The notes: generated by a model not told the origin, from the sequence alone. Shown: positions 6,469 through 15,392, counted from the stretch's first letter. The stretch: DNA of 64,000 nucleotides from Thermodesulfobium sp. 4217-1 (GCF_039822205.1 NZ_JBAGBW010000011.1:1-64000); one strand, 5' to 3'. Program-made: numbers and translations.

Positions 6469-7970
6469 TTATTAAAGAAGTATGAAGATTCTTCCCATTT
6501 TAAAATAAAGCTTAAAATAAAATAAAGTGCTATTGAAGACAGGGGAAAAACTATCTCAAGATATCCTCTTATGTGTGTGGTAAGTGAGAGCAAATAAAAT
6601 ATTGAACAGCACAAAATGGCAAAAAAACCTCTAATTAATATTCTTGAAAAAAAATTCTTTAGAGAAAACAATTCTTTCTTGTCAAGAATGTAAAGCTGCC
6701 ATATCGAGCTTATTAGTGTGCCCGCAATAGATCCTAAAGCTATCATTACTATGCCAAAGGATTTAACAAATAATATACAAATCAAAATATTGCACACTAT
6801 TCCAACTAATATTGACCAGAAGCTTTCCCAGGGTTTTTTAAGAGCTATAAAGGCTTGGTATGACATGCCAGTTATTCCAACTGTATACAGCATCAATATA
6901 TGGTAAGACAAAAACTGAGAAGTTATTATTGCTGCGCTGTTATTAAAAGCTCCATGTCTATAAGTAATTGATATTATTATGTAGCTAAAAAACATAGTGC
7001 TAAAGACAATTGGAGACATGAGATATATTATTGCGCTCATGCCGTTTGAAAAAGTTCTCTTGAACTCATTGATTTTATTTTCACTTGCGAATGATATAAG
7101 AGTTGGAAAGAGGGCGCTCATTATAGAAAATATTACAAGCCCTGCTGTCCCATATTCAAATCTTGCAGAATAATTGACAGCGCTTATTGCTCCGCTTGCA
7201 AGCCATGATGCTGCAGTAGTCGCTATAAAGAGATGAATTGGCCAAAGGTTTGTGCCTATTAAAGTGGGCAGCAATAAATTTAAAAGTCTTTTCTGTCCTA
7301 TATTAAAAAGTTTAAATTTTTGGAAGATGTTAATATGAATTTGTTTTTTTATCCAGATATAGAGTCCGATAATCTGCAATAAAGCCCAGATTACTTGTGA
7401 AAATATAAAAGCTTCTATGCCAAATGATTTTGTAAAAAATAACAGTGCGCCAACTGTAAAAATATTAAACAAAAAGGCAAAGAGCACCGGATAGAAAAAT
7501 TGATAGTAAGATTGGCATATTACTGTTAAAAACTGACCAATTCCTGCAAGCGTCGAATATGAAACGTTTAAGACTACTATGGATATGGCAAGCTTAGTGC
7601 CAATTAATTTGTCTTCACTTTGCCATACAAATATTATTACTGATGTTAATAAAAAAAGTATTAATGATTGGATTATTATCCACAAAAATGAATTAGCAAG
7701 AAATTCAATAGCGCTATCATTGTCTTTGGATTTCATATCCAAAAATACTGGCATAAAGGAGCCAGAATAGGTTTTTAATATTGACCATATAAGAGAATTC
7801 GAGAGATTGAAAGTAAAGAAGAAAAAGTCTGTGATATGACTAATTCCAAAAGAATAGGCAAACAGAAGCTCCCTTAAGAAGGCAAGAGGTTTTGAGAACA
7901 AGTTCACGCCAGTAAGTAGCAAGGATGCTGTAAATGGAGTTTGTTTGTCTATGTTTGATTTTATTTTCAT
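6435..7970 (-). CDS. MurJ/MviN-like flippase (MOP superfamily)
   Basis: A 511-residue polytopic membrane protein with about 12-14 hydrophobic segments. The N-terminus, with FLRELLFAYSFGISHITDFFF, matches the MurJ pattern of an arginine in the first helix and a conserved D-FF before the second helix. MurJ exports lipid II for peptidoglycan synthesis; related MOP proteins export O-antigen or capsule units. No cell-wall or polysaccharide genes adjoin it, so the exact substrate is open. Its last 34 bases are duplicated on the far side of the IS element. Confidence 0.75.
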   Translation of the reverse strand: MKIKSNIDKQTPFTASLLLTGVNLFSKPLAFLRELLFAYSFGISHITDFFFFTFNLSNSLIWSILKTYSGSFMPVFLDMKSKDNDSAIEFLANSFLWIIIQSLILFLLTSVIIFVWQSEDKLIGTKLAISIVVLNVSYSTLAGIGQFLTVICQSYYQFFYPVLFAFLFNIFTVGALLFFTKSFGIEAFIFSQVIWALLQIIGLYIWIKKQIHINIFQKFKLFNIGQKRLLNLLLPTLIGTNLWPIHLFIATTAASWLASGAISAVNYSARFEYGTAGLVIFSIMSALFPTLISFASENKINEFKRTFSNGMSAIIYLMSPIVFSTMFFSYIIISITYRHGAFNNSAAIITSQFLSYHILMLYTVGITGMSYQAFIALKKPWESFWSILVGIVCNILICILFVKSFGIVMIALGSIAGTLISSIWQLYILDKKELFSLKNFFSRILIRGFFAILCCSIFYLLSLTTHIRGYLEIVFPLSSIALYFILSFILKWEESSYFFNKIFKLTKRVTN

Positions 7971-8294
7971 ATTAAAAGTTAAATAATATAAAACTAAATA
8001 ACATTGAACGTGAAAAATTCTTCATTAATTTCGGCTTATTTAAAGCATGCGATCTATGTAATAGTTTTGAACAGTTTTTTAACATAAAAATAATATAAAA
8101 CATTTTATATAATCAGTAAAGATCTAATAGTTTTGTGTTAGTTTTTAGCAGGCTTGGTCTTTAAATTCGTTCTGAGTAATATCAAATTTTCTTAATAAAC
8201 TTAAGAGATTGAAATTGATTGGGAAAACTTATTTGTACTTTTTATTAGTGATATTGCATAACTTAGATAATTGTGTTATTCTTTTTAGAGATGT
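7971..8294. other. Intergenic region, no gene seen
   Basis: About 320 AT-rich bases lie between the divergent murJ-like gene and tRNA-Pro. No open frame with a ribosome site, no repeat and no stable hairpin is evident. It should contain promoters for both neighbours, but none is clear enough to mark. Confidence 0.5.
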
Positions 8295-8369
8295 CGGGGT
8301 GTAGCGCAGCGGGAGCGCACCTGCTTTGGGAGCAGGGGGTCAGAGGTTCAAATCCTCTCACCCCGACCA
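8295..8369 (+). tRNA. tRNA-Pro (UGG anticodon)
   Basis: 75 bases with a full cloverleaf. The acceptor stem pairs CGGGGTG (8295-8301) with CACCCCG (8359-8365), the anticodon loop TTTGGGA has TGG at 8327-8329, the T-loop is GGTTCAAATCC, and CCA is encoded at 8367-8369. Confidence 0.97.
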
Positions 8370-8422
8370 TTTTGATTTCTTAATTAAAGTAGAGAAATTG
8401 TATTAATTTTGGGGAGGCATTT

Positions 8423-8686
8423 ATGGCAGATATTAGGGTAAGCGCTAACTCAGCCGCAAAGTCAGTGGCAGGTGCCATTGCCGGAGCAATGAGGGAAAAG
8501 GGTAGAGTAGAGGTTCAGGCTATTGGTGCAGGTGCTGTTAATCAGGCTATTAAGGCAGTCATCATAGCACGAGGTTATCTTGCTCCAGGCGGGCTTGATA
8601 TTATTTGTATACCATCTTTTACCTATGTAACTGTGGATGAGGAAGAGAGGACTGCTATAAAGCTGATTGTTGAACCAAGGTATTAG
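8423..8686 (+). CDS. spoVS: Stage V sporulation protein S (SpoVS) family
   Basis: An 87-residue protein matching SpoVS along its length (IRVSANSAAKSVAGAIAG, then VEVQAIGAGAVNQAIKA and IVEPRY). SpoVS is a small Alba-fold-like protein needed late in Bacillus spore formation, but it is also common in non-sporulating thermophiles, where its role is unknown. A GGGGAGG ribosome site precedes the ATG. It begins a same-strand run of envelope genes (DUF4446, M23 peptidase, bactofilin), which hints at a cell-envelope or morphogenesis role here. Confidence 0.93.
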   Translation: MADIRVSANSAAKSVAGAIAGAMREKGRVEVQAIGAGAVNQAIKAVIIARGYLAPGGLDIICIPSFTYVTVDEEERTAIKLIVEPRY

Positions 8687-8714
8687 TATTGGAGTACGAA
8701 AGGGTGTGTAGGAA

Positions 8715-9194
8715 ATAGAGTTATCAGGCAATCAAATAATACTTATAGTTCTAAGTTTTGCAATATTTAACGTTGTTATAATCAGTGCAATGTTTATATT
8801 TATTAAAAGATCTTTTTCTGAGTTTGCCGCCTTTAGTCCGGCGGGAAGAACGCTGATACAAAATCGAATTAAAGAACTTGAGGGTAAACTGGAGGTCGTT
8901 GAAAACAACTCTAAACTCCTATCGAGCGATATAGAAAAGATATTTGTAAAATTAAGCAATACCTTTCAGTCTTATGGAATTGTTAGGTATGATGCTTTTG
9001 ACAATATTAGCGGTATGTATTCTTTTTCTTATGCCCTTTTAAACGCAAATAAAAACGGTATCATAGTGACCTCTTTGATGAGTAGAGACTTTACCAGAGT
9101 TTATACAAAAGAAGTGTCAAACGGTTCGGTAAATCTGGAGATGTCTCCAGAAGAGAGAAAAGCCCTGGAGATTGCTATAAGTAAAATTAGCTAA
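8715..9194 (+). CDS. DUF4446 family membrane-anchored protein, probable ATA start
   Basis: The DUF4446 signature is clear: GIVRYDAFDNISGMYSFSYALL, then GIIVTSLMSRDFTRVY. The first ATG (8790) falls inside a hydrophobic stretch. Upstream in frame, codons from 8715 encode ELSGNQIILIVLSFAIF and on into the ATG region: a complete N-terminal membrane helix followed by basic residues (IKRS), as expected for the family. No ATG, GTG, TTG or CTG occurs between the in-frame stop (8709-8711) and 8790. An ATA codon at 8715 has AAAGGGTG eight bases upstream and is the likely start, giving 159 residues. If only standard starts are allowed, the gene is 8790-9194. A coiled coil follows the helix. Confidence 0.7.
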   Translation: MELSGNQIILIVLSFAIFNVVIISAMFIFIKRSFSEFAAFSPAGRTLIQNRIKELEGKLEVVENNSKLLSSDIEKIFVKLSNTFQSYGIVRYDAFDNISGMYSFSYALLNANKNGIIVTSLMSRDFTRVYTKEVSNGSVNLEMSPEERKALEIAISKIS

Positions 9195-9207
9195 GTTTTG
9201 AGGTGCT

Positions 9208-10152
9208 ATGCCAAAAAGATTGAACGATGAAATTACCTTTATGATATTGCCTCATTCAGGTCACACTCCATTCTCCTTTAAAATGAGTTGGGGGGTTTTG
9301 GTTTTTTGTCTTACTATCTTATTTTTTGGCGCACTTTTCGTAATTGGGACCTTCTTCTTCGCTCTAAGTGTAAACTCAAAATTATCAGATTATCAAATCG
9401 TAAAATCTCAAAATGCAAGGCAAGTTGAAGAGATAAGACAGTTAAAGATTGAATCAGAATCTCTGAAGAAGGATCTTAAGCGTCTTAGCGATGAAGAAAG
9501 AGAATTAAGATCAAATTTAGGCATATCTGAGCCCTCTGACTCTACTTCCAAAGCTAAATCTGATAAATCATCTTCTATAGAGGGAATAACTCCAATTGGC
9601 TCAGAAGATATGGGAAATTTATTTGGCGTCACTATGGATCCAAGGCTTGCAAATATAAAAAACGATCTTTCCATTGTTAGGACTCAACTGTCTTCTAGAG
9701 AAAGAAGTTTTCTACAAATATCTCAGATAGCAAAGAGAAAGATTAACGAATATGCTTCATTTCCTACAGGTTTTCCTGCTGATGGTGTAATTACTTCTTA
9801 CTTTGGATATAGGCCTGCTTTTGGAGATTTCCATCCAGGAATTGACGTGGCTACTGGTTATGGATCCCCGATTTATGCTACAGGCGATGGAGTGGTTGTT
9901 TTTGCTGGGTGGTATCTATCTGGTTACGGCATGACAGTAATAATTGATCACGGCAATGGCTATGAAACGATTTACGCTCATGATAGTGCTTTCGCAGTTA
10001 AAGTCGGTCAGAGGGTTAGGAGAGGCGAGGTAATTGCATATATAGGCTTGACAGGTTTTACAACTGGACCGCATGTTCACTATGAGGTCCACCATTATGG
10101 CAGGGTAATAAATCCAATGTCAGTAATTGGAGCAAATCCTGCAGAGCTTTGA
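9208..10152 (+). CDS. M23 family peptidoglycan endopeptidase, membrane anchored
   Basis: A 314-residue protein with an uncleaved N-terminal membrane helix (about residues 23-52), a coiled coil (about 60-110), a Ser/Lys-rich linker and a C-terminal LytM/M23 domain. The zinc ligands are present: His209 and Asp213 in FHPGIDVA, and HVH at 289-291. It probably cuts peptide crosslinks in the wall from the periplasmic face of the inner membrane. Its stop overlaps the leader of the bactofilin gene; M23 peptidase next to bactofilin is a recurrent pairing in which the bactofilin scaffold positions the peptidase. Confidence 0.93.
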   Translation: MPKRLNDEITFMILPHSGHTPFSFKMSWGVLVFCLTILFFGALFVIGTFFFALSVNSKLSDYQIVKSQNARQVEEIRQLKIESESLKKDLKRLSDEERELRSNLGISEPSDSTSKAKSDKSSSIEGITPIGSEDMGNLFGVTMDPRLANIKNDLSIVRTQLSSRERSFLQISQIAKRKINEYASFPTGFPADGVITSYFGYRPAFGDFHPGIDVATGYGSPIYATGDGVVVFAGWYLSGYGMTVIIDHGNGYETIYAHDSAFAVKVGQRVRRGEVIAYIGLTGFTTGPHVHYEVHHYGRVINPMSVIGANPAEL

Positions 10153-10163
10153 GGGAGGAAGAA

Positions 10164-10520
10164 ATGATGTTATTTAAAGTTAAAAGAGGCAGCAGCCCAG
10201 TAAGCCCGGATACCATTCTAAGTCATAAAAATGAATTTTCTGGGACTCTGAAGGGTGAGGGAAATGTAAGGATAGATTCGCCCTTTGAAGGGGAGATTGC
10301 CATTGACGGAGAGCTATTCGTGGGACAGGATGGAAGAGTAAACGCTAATGTCAAGGCTAAAAAGGTGTCTGTTTTTGGTGAAATTAGAGGAAATATAGAG
10401 GCCACCGAAGGACTTGTGATACATAACAGCGGAAAAGTGTTTGGGGATGTAAAGGTCGGCATTCTATTTGTGGACGAGGGAGCGGTACTTGAAGGCAAAA
10501 GCGAGATGCTAAGGTCCTGA
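10164..10520 (+). CDS. Bactofilin
   Basis: About 118 residues that form a small right-handed beta-helix of the bactofilin (DUF583) family, seen in the regular hydrophobic repeats from residue 25 on (FSGTLKGEGNVRIDSPFEGE through VFGDVKVG). Bactofilins polymerise without nucleotide into membrane-associated filaments that shape cells or anchor enzymes. A GGGAGGA ribosome site at 10153-10159 serves ATG 10164 or 10167. Tight coupling to the M23 peptidase upstream suggests a shared role in wall remodelling. Its TGA overlaps the proposed CTG start of rsmI. Confidence 0.9.
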   Translation: MMLFKVKRGSSPVSPDTILSHKNEFSGTLKGEGNVRIDSPFEGEIAIDGELFVGQDGRVNANVKAKKVSVFGEIRGNIEATEGLVIHNSGKVFGDVKVGILFVDEGAVLEGKSEMLRS

Positions 10521-11338
10521 AAGGCAAGCTATATTTAATTGGCACCCCGATAGGGAATCTCAAAGACATTACTTTTCGGGCAGTTGAGGTTCTAAGTCTT
10601 GTAGATTCTATATTTTGCGAAGATACAAGGGTAAGTTCTAAGCTCTTTAGTCACTACAACATTAAGAAACCCCTTTTTTCATTTAATTCTCATAATTTTT
10701 TAAAACAATCTGAATTTGTTTTAAAAAAACTTGAAAGTGGATCGGTAGGCTTGGTTACCGATGCTGGCATGCCTGGTATTTCTGATCCAGGGTCTTTTTT
10801 AGTTAATTTGGTCAGAGAAAATAATTATGATGTAGTTGTGATACCTGGACCAAGCTCGCTGACAGCTTCGATTGCTCTATCTGGTTTCAAGCCGAATTCA
10901 TGGCTTTTCGCAGGATTTTTTCCAAAGGATACATCTAAGAGAAAAGAAGTAATTAAGGCTTATATGGATTCCAAAGGACACCTTATCTTCTTTGAATCAG
11001 CCAAGAGGTTGTACGAGACGCTCTTATGGATTAAAGCGAATTTTGAGATTAACCCAAAGGTCTGTGTTTTAAGGGAAATAACAAAAATTTATGAAGAAGT
11101 AAATTGTTTTGAGCTCTTTTCTGTAGAGGAAAAAGCTGACTTATCTTCTGTTAAAGGGGAGATTGTGGTGGCTCTTGAGTCAATCGACTTGGCTGAGGAC
11201 AACGAGAGATTTTATGAATTAGCTGCTGACTTAATAAAGCTTGGTGTCGAACCATCGAATCTCTCAAAGCTTTTTGCAAAACACATAGGAATAAACAAAA
11301 ACTGGCTTTATAAAAAGCTTTTGCAGGATAAGCGGTAG
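10517..11338 (+). CDS. rsmI: 16S rRNA 2'-O-methyltransferase RsmI, probable CTG start
   Basis: RsmI methylates the 2'-OH of C1402 in 16S rRNA with SAM. The conserved family N-terminus (KGKLYLIGTPIGNLKDITFRA) is encoded in frame immediately after a CTG at 10517, whose bases overlap the bactofilin stop as CTGA. No ATG, GTG or TTG lies between the upstream in-frame stop and this point. The first standard start, GTG at 10751, would delete 78 residues, including the SAM-site strand and CEDTR motif. With the CTG start the protein is 273 residues, normal for RsmI, and contains VTDAGMPGISDPG. CTG initiation by translational coupling is therefore proposed. Confidence 0.85.
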   Translation: MKGKLYLIGTPIGNLKDITFRAVEVLSLVDSIFCEDTRVSSKLFSHYNIKKPLFSFNSHNFLKQSEFVLKKLESGSVGLVTDAGMPGISDPGSFLVNLVRENNYDVVVIPGPSSLTASIALSGFKPNSWLFAGFFPKDTSKRKEVIKAYMDSKGHLIFFESAKRLYETLLWIKANFEINPKVCVLREITKIYEEVNCFELFSVEEKADLSSVKGEIVVALESIDLAEDNERFYELAADLIKLGVEPSNLSKLFAKHIGINKNWLYKKLLQDKR

Positions 11339-11385
11339 TTGAATAAAGACTTTTTCGTTCTGTTGCGACAGGCTTTATTAAATAT

Positions 11386-11748
11386 ATGAATCGTAGGGGA
11401 GGTAACGAGAGTGAGATCTTGATTACCACAGAGCTTGATCCTCAGGGTTTTTTGATTAAAGAGAGGTTTGGCATTGTGTTTGGTGTCTCTGTTTTTTCCA
11501 GAAATATCTTGGGAAACTTTTTTGGCAGCATTCGAGCAATATTTGGCGGTGAACAGAGTGGCTATGCCAAGATGATTATGAAAAATAGAGATAATGCTAT
11601 TGAGAAGCTGATTGAAAATGCCAGAAATGTTGGAGCAAATGCTGTAATAGGCGTAAGATTTGATTCTAATGAATTTGATTCTGGAAAAGGCCAATCTATG
11701 AACGAAGTTGTAGTTTATGGTAGCGCAGTAAGGTTGGAGAGGAAATAA
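11386..11748 (+). CDS. YbjQ/UPF0145 family protein
   Basis: A 120-residue protein of the YbjQ (DUF74) family: ITTELDPQGF, GVVFG-like FGIVFGVSVFSRN, a central helix (AKMIMKNRDNAIEKLIENA) and GANAVIGVRFD. The fold forms a pentameric ring; function is unknown, with a suggested link to metal binding. The ATG at 11386 has no good ribosome site, while GGGGAGG lies 9-15 bases inside the frame, so the true start may be a later TTG (11419). Confidence 0.85.
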   Translation: MNRRGGNESEILITTELDPQGFLIKERFGIVFGVSVFSRNILGNFFGSIRAIFGGEQSGYAKMIMKNRDNAIEKLIENARNVGANAVIGVRFDSNEFDSGKGQSMNEVVVYGSAVRLERK

Positions 11749-11848
11749 AATTTATAGGATTAATTTTAGCTAATTTTTTCTGTAGGCAGAGTGATATCGC
11801 AAAACTAACAATAGGTTATAATATTTATATAATTTTTAGGAGGGCTAT

Positions 11849-13375
11849 ATGGCAAAATCTTTCTATATCACTACACCTATATATTATGTAAATGATAAAC
11901 CACACATAGGTCATGCTTATACGACTGTGGCATGCGATGTTCTTGCGAGGTTTAGAAGGCTCCAGGGTAAAGAAGTTTTCTTTCTTACAGGAACTGATGA
12001 ACATGGCAAGAAGATTCAAAAGGCAGCAGAAAAAAATGCTTCAGATTCAAAATCATATGTAGATTATTATGCAGGAATTTTTCAGGATGCGTGGTCTGCT
12101 CTTGACATATCCAATGACGACTTTATAAGGACTACTCAAGAGAGACATTATAAGGCAGTAGCTAAATTTTGGCAGATTGTTAATAATAATGGCGATATAT
12201 ACAAGGGGAAATATTCTGGTTGGTATTGCGTGCCATGCGAAACCTTTTTCTCAGACGATCAGCTTATAGATGGAAAGTGTCCAGATTGTGGGAGAGAAGT
12301 GGAGTGGATGGAAGAAGAATCTTATTTCTTCAAACTTTCAAAATATACTCAGCCTCTTTTAGATCTTTATAACGACAAGAAAAATTTTGTAATGCCTGAT
12401 TTTAGAAGAAATGAAGTCATTCAATTCGTTAGTCAAGGGCTCAAAGATCTTTCTATATCGAGGAGCAAGTTTTCCTGGGGGATAAAGGTTCCTGATGATC
12501 CAGGTCATGTTATATATGTTTGGTTTGATGCGCTGTTGAATTATCTTACGGCTGCTGGGTTTGCTGAGGATGAAGAGAGATTTAGAAGCATTTGGCCTGC
12601 AGACGTTCATGTTGTAGGCAAAGAAATTGTGCGTTTTCATGCAATAATTTGGCCTGCTATGCTAATGAGCGCAAAGCTTCCTTTGCCAAAAATGGTTTTT
12701 GGACATGGTTGGTGGACGATGGAAGGCGAGAAGATGTCAAAATCCAAGGGAAACGTAGTGGATATTTGGGCATTATCGAAAGAGGTTGGGGTGGATCCAA
12801 TGAGGTATTTTTTGATGAAGGCTGTTCCGTTTGGACAAGATGGAGACTTCTCTCATAAAGGTCTAAAAGATATCTTAAATGCAGATCTTGCAAATGATTT
12901 TGGCAATCTTCTGAATAGAACTGCTTCCATGCTTGAAAATTATAACGATAGCTCATTGAGCGATGCAGATAAGTATTTTGATAAAGAGAGCTATATAAAA
13001 TTAAGAAACATCTTTGAGGGCATGAAGGAAAGAATTGAAAAGCATTATGACAACCTGTCGTTTAGCTTTGTTCTCGAAGAAATAATGATATTAGTTAAGG
13101 GCGCAAATAAATTTTTAGATGAGACTTCTCCCTGGAGATCCTTTAAAGAAAGGGGCTTTGACCTCGAAGTTGCAAGCACCTTTTATCATGTATTTGAGGT
13201 GATAAGACTTGCTGCAATAGCCCTTTATCCATTTATGCCCACAATTTCGGGAGATGTCTTGAAAAGACTTTCTGTGGACAAGGAGGCAGATTGGTCTGAT
13301 TTTAATTGGGGCCTATTGCCTATGCCTTGTAAGATTGAAAAAGGCGAGCCTATTTTTAAGAGGCTTGACTCATAA
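11849..13375 (+). CDS. metG: Methionyl-tRNA synthetase
   Basis: A 508-residue class I synthetase that charges tRNA-Met. The HIGH motif (His19-Ile-Gly-His22), a four-cysteine zinc knuckle (from Cys127, CVPC and CPDC), and KMSKS (295-299) are all present. It ends shortly after the anticodon-binding helices, so the C-terminal EMAP/Trbp111-like dimerisation domain of E. coli MetG is absent; such short forms are common. GGAGGG precedes the ATG. The stop TAA shares its last base with the tatD ATG (TAATG), indicating coupled translation, a frequent metG-tatD pairing. Confidence 0.98.
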   Translation: MAKSFYITTPIYYVNDKPHIGHAYTTVACDVLARFRRLQGKEVFFLTGTDEHGKKIQKAAEKNASDSKSYVDYYAGIFQDAWSALDISNDDFIRTTQERHYKAVAKFWQIVNNNGDIYKGKYSGWYCVPCETFFSDDQLIDGKCPDCGREVEWMEEESYFFKLSKYTQPLLDLYNDKKNFVMPDFRRNEVIQFVSQGLKDLSISRSKFSWGIKVPDDPGHVIYVWFDALLNYLTAAGFAEDEERFRSIWPADVHVVGKEIVRFHAIIWPAMLMSAKLPLPKMVFGHGWWTMEGEKMSKSKGNVVDIWALSKEVGVDPMRYFLMKAVPFGQDGDFSHKGLKDILNADLANDFGNLLNRTASMLENYNDSSLSDADKYFDKESYIKLRNIFEGMKERIEKHYDNLSFSFVLEEIMILVKGANKFLDETSPWRSFKERGFDLEVASTFYHVFEVIRLAAIALYPFMPTISGDVLKRLSVDKEADWSDFNWGLLPMPCKIEKGEPIFKRLDS

Positions 13376-14160
13376 TGTTTTTTGACAGCCACTTACACCT
13401 GGAAAACGAATCGTTTGAACCTGACAGGGAAGAGATTATAAAAAGGGCTTTTGACGAAGGCATTGATCTTATGATCAACGTGGGCTCAGATCTTGAGACA
13501 TCCGTTAAATCAGTTGAATTGTCAAGTGAATATAATGGCAAGATATTTGCTGTAGTGGGATATCATCCGCATGAGGCTAAATTTTTTAGTGAGGGTTCTT
13601 ACAAGGCGATAAAAGATTTAACCTCTTTGAAAAACGTTTTGGCTATTGGTGAAATAGGTTTGGACTATCATTACGATTACTCTCCAAGGGACGTTCAGAT
13701 GAATTGCTTTAGAAAACAGCTAATGCTAGCAGGGGAAGTGGGGCTTCCGGTTGTAATTCACATGAGAGAGGCCACCAAGGATACTATTGCTATATTGGAA
13801 GAAACTAACGCTCAAGCTATAGGTGGGGTCTTCCATTGTTTTTCTGGCTCTGTTGATACCATGAAGAAATTGGTATCTATGAATTTTTTTATATCATTTG
13901 CAGGGCCGATAACCTTTTCCAATTCTCACAAGTTAAGAGATGTGGTTTTAGAAACTCCGATTGATAGGATTTTATCAGAAACCGACTCGCCATTTCTTGC
14001 TCCTGTCCCATATAGAGGGAAGAGAAATGAGCCTTCCAATGTAAAGGAGGTTATCAAAACTGTTTCTTTAATAAAAAAAATTGAGATTGCTGATTTGGAG
14101 AAGATGTTATATAAAAATTTACTAAACGCATTTCCAAAATTAAAACTATTTAAAAATTAA
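13375..14160 (+). CDS. TatD family metal-dependent DNase
   Basis: A 261-residue TIM-barrel hydrolase. The first metal motif is DSHLHL (His6, His8), with EIGLDYHYD, then VIHMREA, FHCFSG and the terminal ETDSPFLAPVPYRG. TatD-type enzymes have 3'-5' exonuclease or D-aminoacyl-tRNA deacylase-like activities; the physiological substrate is unsettled. Translation is coupled to metG. Confidence 0.95.
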   Translation: MFFDSHLHLENESFEPDREEIIKRAFDEGIDLMINVGSDLETSVKSVELSSEYNGKIFAVVGYHPHEAKFFSEGSYKAIKDLTSLKNVLAIGEIGLDYHYDYSPRDVQMNCFRKQLMLAGEVGLPVVIHMREATKDTIAILEETNAQAIGGVFHCFSGSVDTMKKLVSMNFFISFAGPITFSNSHKLRDVVLETPIDRILSETDSPFLAPVPYRGKRNEPSNVKEVIKTVSLIKKIEIADLEKMLYKNLLNAFPKLKLFKN

Positions 14161-14249
14161 CTGATGGATTGTTGTATTAAAGCACATTTCATTATTTTTT
14201 AGTTTAATACTGTCACTAATTTTTTCAACTTTAAATGGAGGTGTTTAAC

Positions 14250-15044
14250 TTGAGACCAGCTTATGTTTCTGGATATTTTTACCCGCTAAGAGAGGCAGAT
14301 CTTTTGAAATTTATGTCTGAAGTAATTTCTGACAATCCAAAAAAAAATGTAAAAGGCGTTGTGGTTCCTCACGCTGGTTATAACTTCTCTGGTAGTATTG
14401 CTGGCAAGGTTTATTCTTCAATTGAGTGTCCTGATACCTTTGTGCTTATAGGTCCAAAGCATTCCATGGAATCAGATGGTATATTTTTATCTCAGACTTC
14501 ATGGGCTACGCCTCTTGGAGAGGTTATGCCAGATAGAGATTTGGGGGAGTCTTTGCTTCATCATTGTGAGTTTATTCATCTTAACGAGAGAATTCATGCG
14601 AATGAACACTCTCTTGAGGTTCAAGTTCCCTTTATTAAATATGTTTGTCCCAATGCGAAAATTTTGCCAATTGCTGTTTCTACTACATCGGAGGGCATTC
14701 TTTCTGCTACAGGTAGATGTATTGCAAACGTGATCAAACAATCTAATAAATCAGTCGTTGTGGTTATGAGCAGCGATCTAAATCACCATGAACCACAGGA
14801 GATAACCTTGAACAAGGATGAAAAGGTAATTAAAAATCTGACATCATTGGACCCAACAGGCTTACTCAAGACTGTTTATGAAGAAGACGTTTCTATGTGC
14901 GGAGCATGGTCTTGCTTTCTTGGGTTGACGATATTGAAGGAATTGGGAGCTGACAAGGCAGAACTTCTTGAGCACAGGACTTCTGGTGATGTGAATATGG
15001 ACTACACTCAAGTGGTAGGCTATACGGGAATCTTATTTGAATGA
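14250..15044 (+). CDS. MEMO1-family protein (AmmeMemoRadiSam component B)
   Basis: About 264 residues matching the Memo family: AGYF/SGYFYP at the N-terminus, VVPHAGYNFSGSIAG, GPKH, NEHSLEVQVPFI, and SSDLNHHEP. It shares a fold with class III extradiol dioxygenases and conserves the histidines, including the HAGY histidine. In many prokaryotes Memo, an AMMECR1 protein and a radical SAM enzyme form a three-part system; only Memo is present here. GGAGGTG (14237-14243) sits six bases before TTG 14250, preferred over the ATG 15 bases upstream that lies within that ribosome site. Confidence 0.92.
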   Translation: MRPAYVSGYFYPLREADLLKFMSEVISDNPKKNVKGVVVPHAGYNFSGSIAGKVYSSIECPDTFVLIGPKHSMESDGIFLSQTSWATPLGEVMPDRDLGESLLHHCEFIHLNERIHANEHSLEVQVPFIKYVCPNAKILPIAVSTTSEGILSATGRCIANVIKQSNKSVVVVMSSDLNHHEPQEITLNKDEKVIKNLTSLDPTGLLKTVYEEDVSMCGAWSCFLGLTILKELGADKAELLEHRTSGDVNMDYTQVVGYTGILFE

Positions 15045-15053
15045 TTGGTTAGA

Positions 15054-15392
15054 ATGCAGAACAAAAAAAGCATAAAAGATAGGCCTTGTATTGCAATAAC
15101 AACTGTTCCGGAAGAGCATGCCGTTTTTCTGGCAAAAAAGCTGGTTGAGACAAGGGTTGCGGCTTGTGTGAACATCTGTAAAAATGTAAAATCCATCTAT
15201 ATGTGGGAAGGGGAATTAAAAGAAGATACTGAGAATATCTTGATTGCCAAAAGCTTTTTGTCTTTAAAAGAAAAGTTAAAATCCTTGGTGCTCGAAAATC
15301 ATCCGTATGATACGCCTGAATTAATTTTCTTAAAAATTGAAGATATTGAGGCAGAATATTTATACTGGATGAAAGAGGTTTTGATGGCTTAA
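15054..15392 (+). CDS. cutA: CutA1 family divalent-cation tolerance protein
   Basis: About 112 residues with the CutA1 pattern: CIAITTVPEEHAVFLAKKL, RVAACVNI, the SIYMWEGEL strand, and HPYDTPELI. CutA1 forms very stable ferredoxin-fold trimers; it was linked to copper tolerance, but the real function is unclear. The ATG at 15054 is chosen over a TTG at 15045 directly after the previous stop. TAATG overlap joins it to mlaE. Confidence 0.93.
   Translation: MQNKKSIKDRPCIAITTVPEEHAVFLAKKLVETRVAACVNICKNVKSIYMWEGELKEDTENILIAKSFLSLKEKLKSLVLENHPYDTPELIFLKIEDIEAEYLYWMKEVLMA

Noticed and set aside
11308-11694. 128-residue minus-strand frame over the YbjQ gene
   Set aside because: The plus strand encodes a conserved YbjQ family protein; the minus frame has no recognisable motif.
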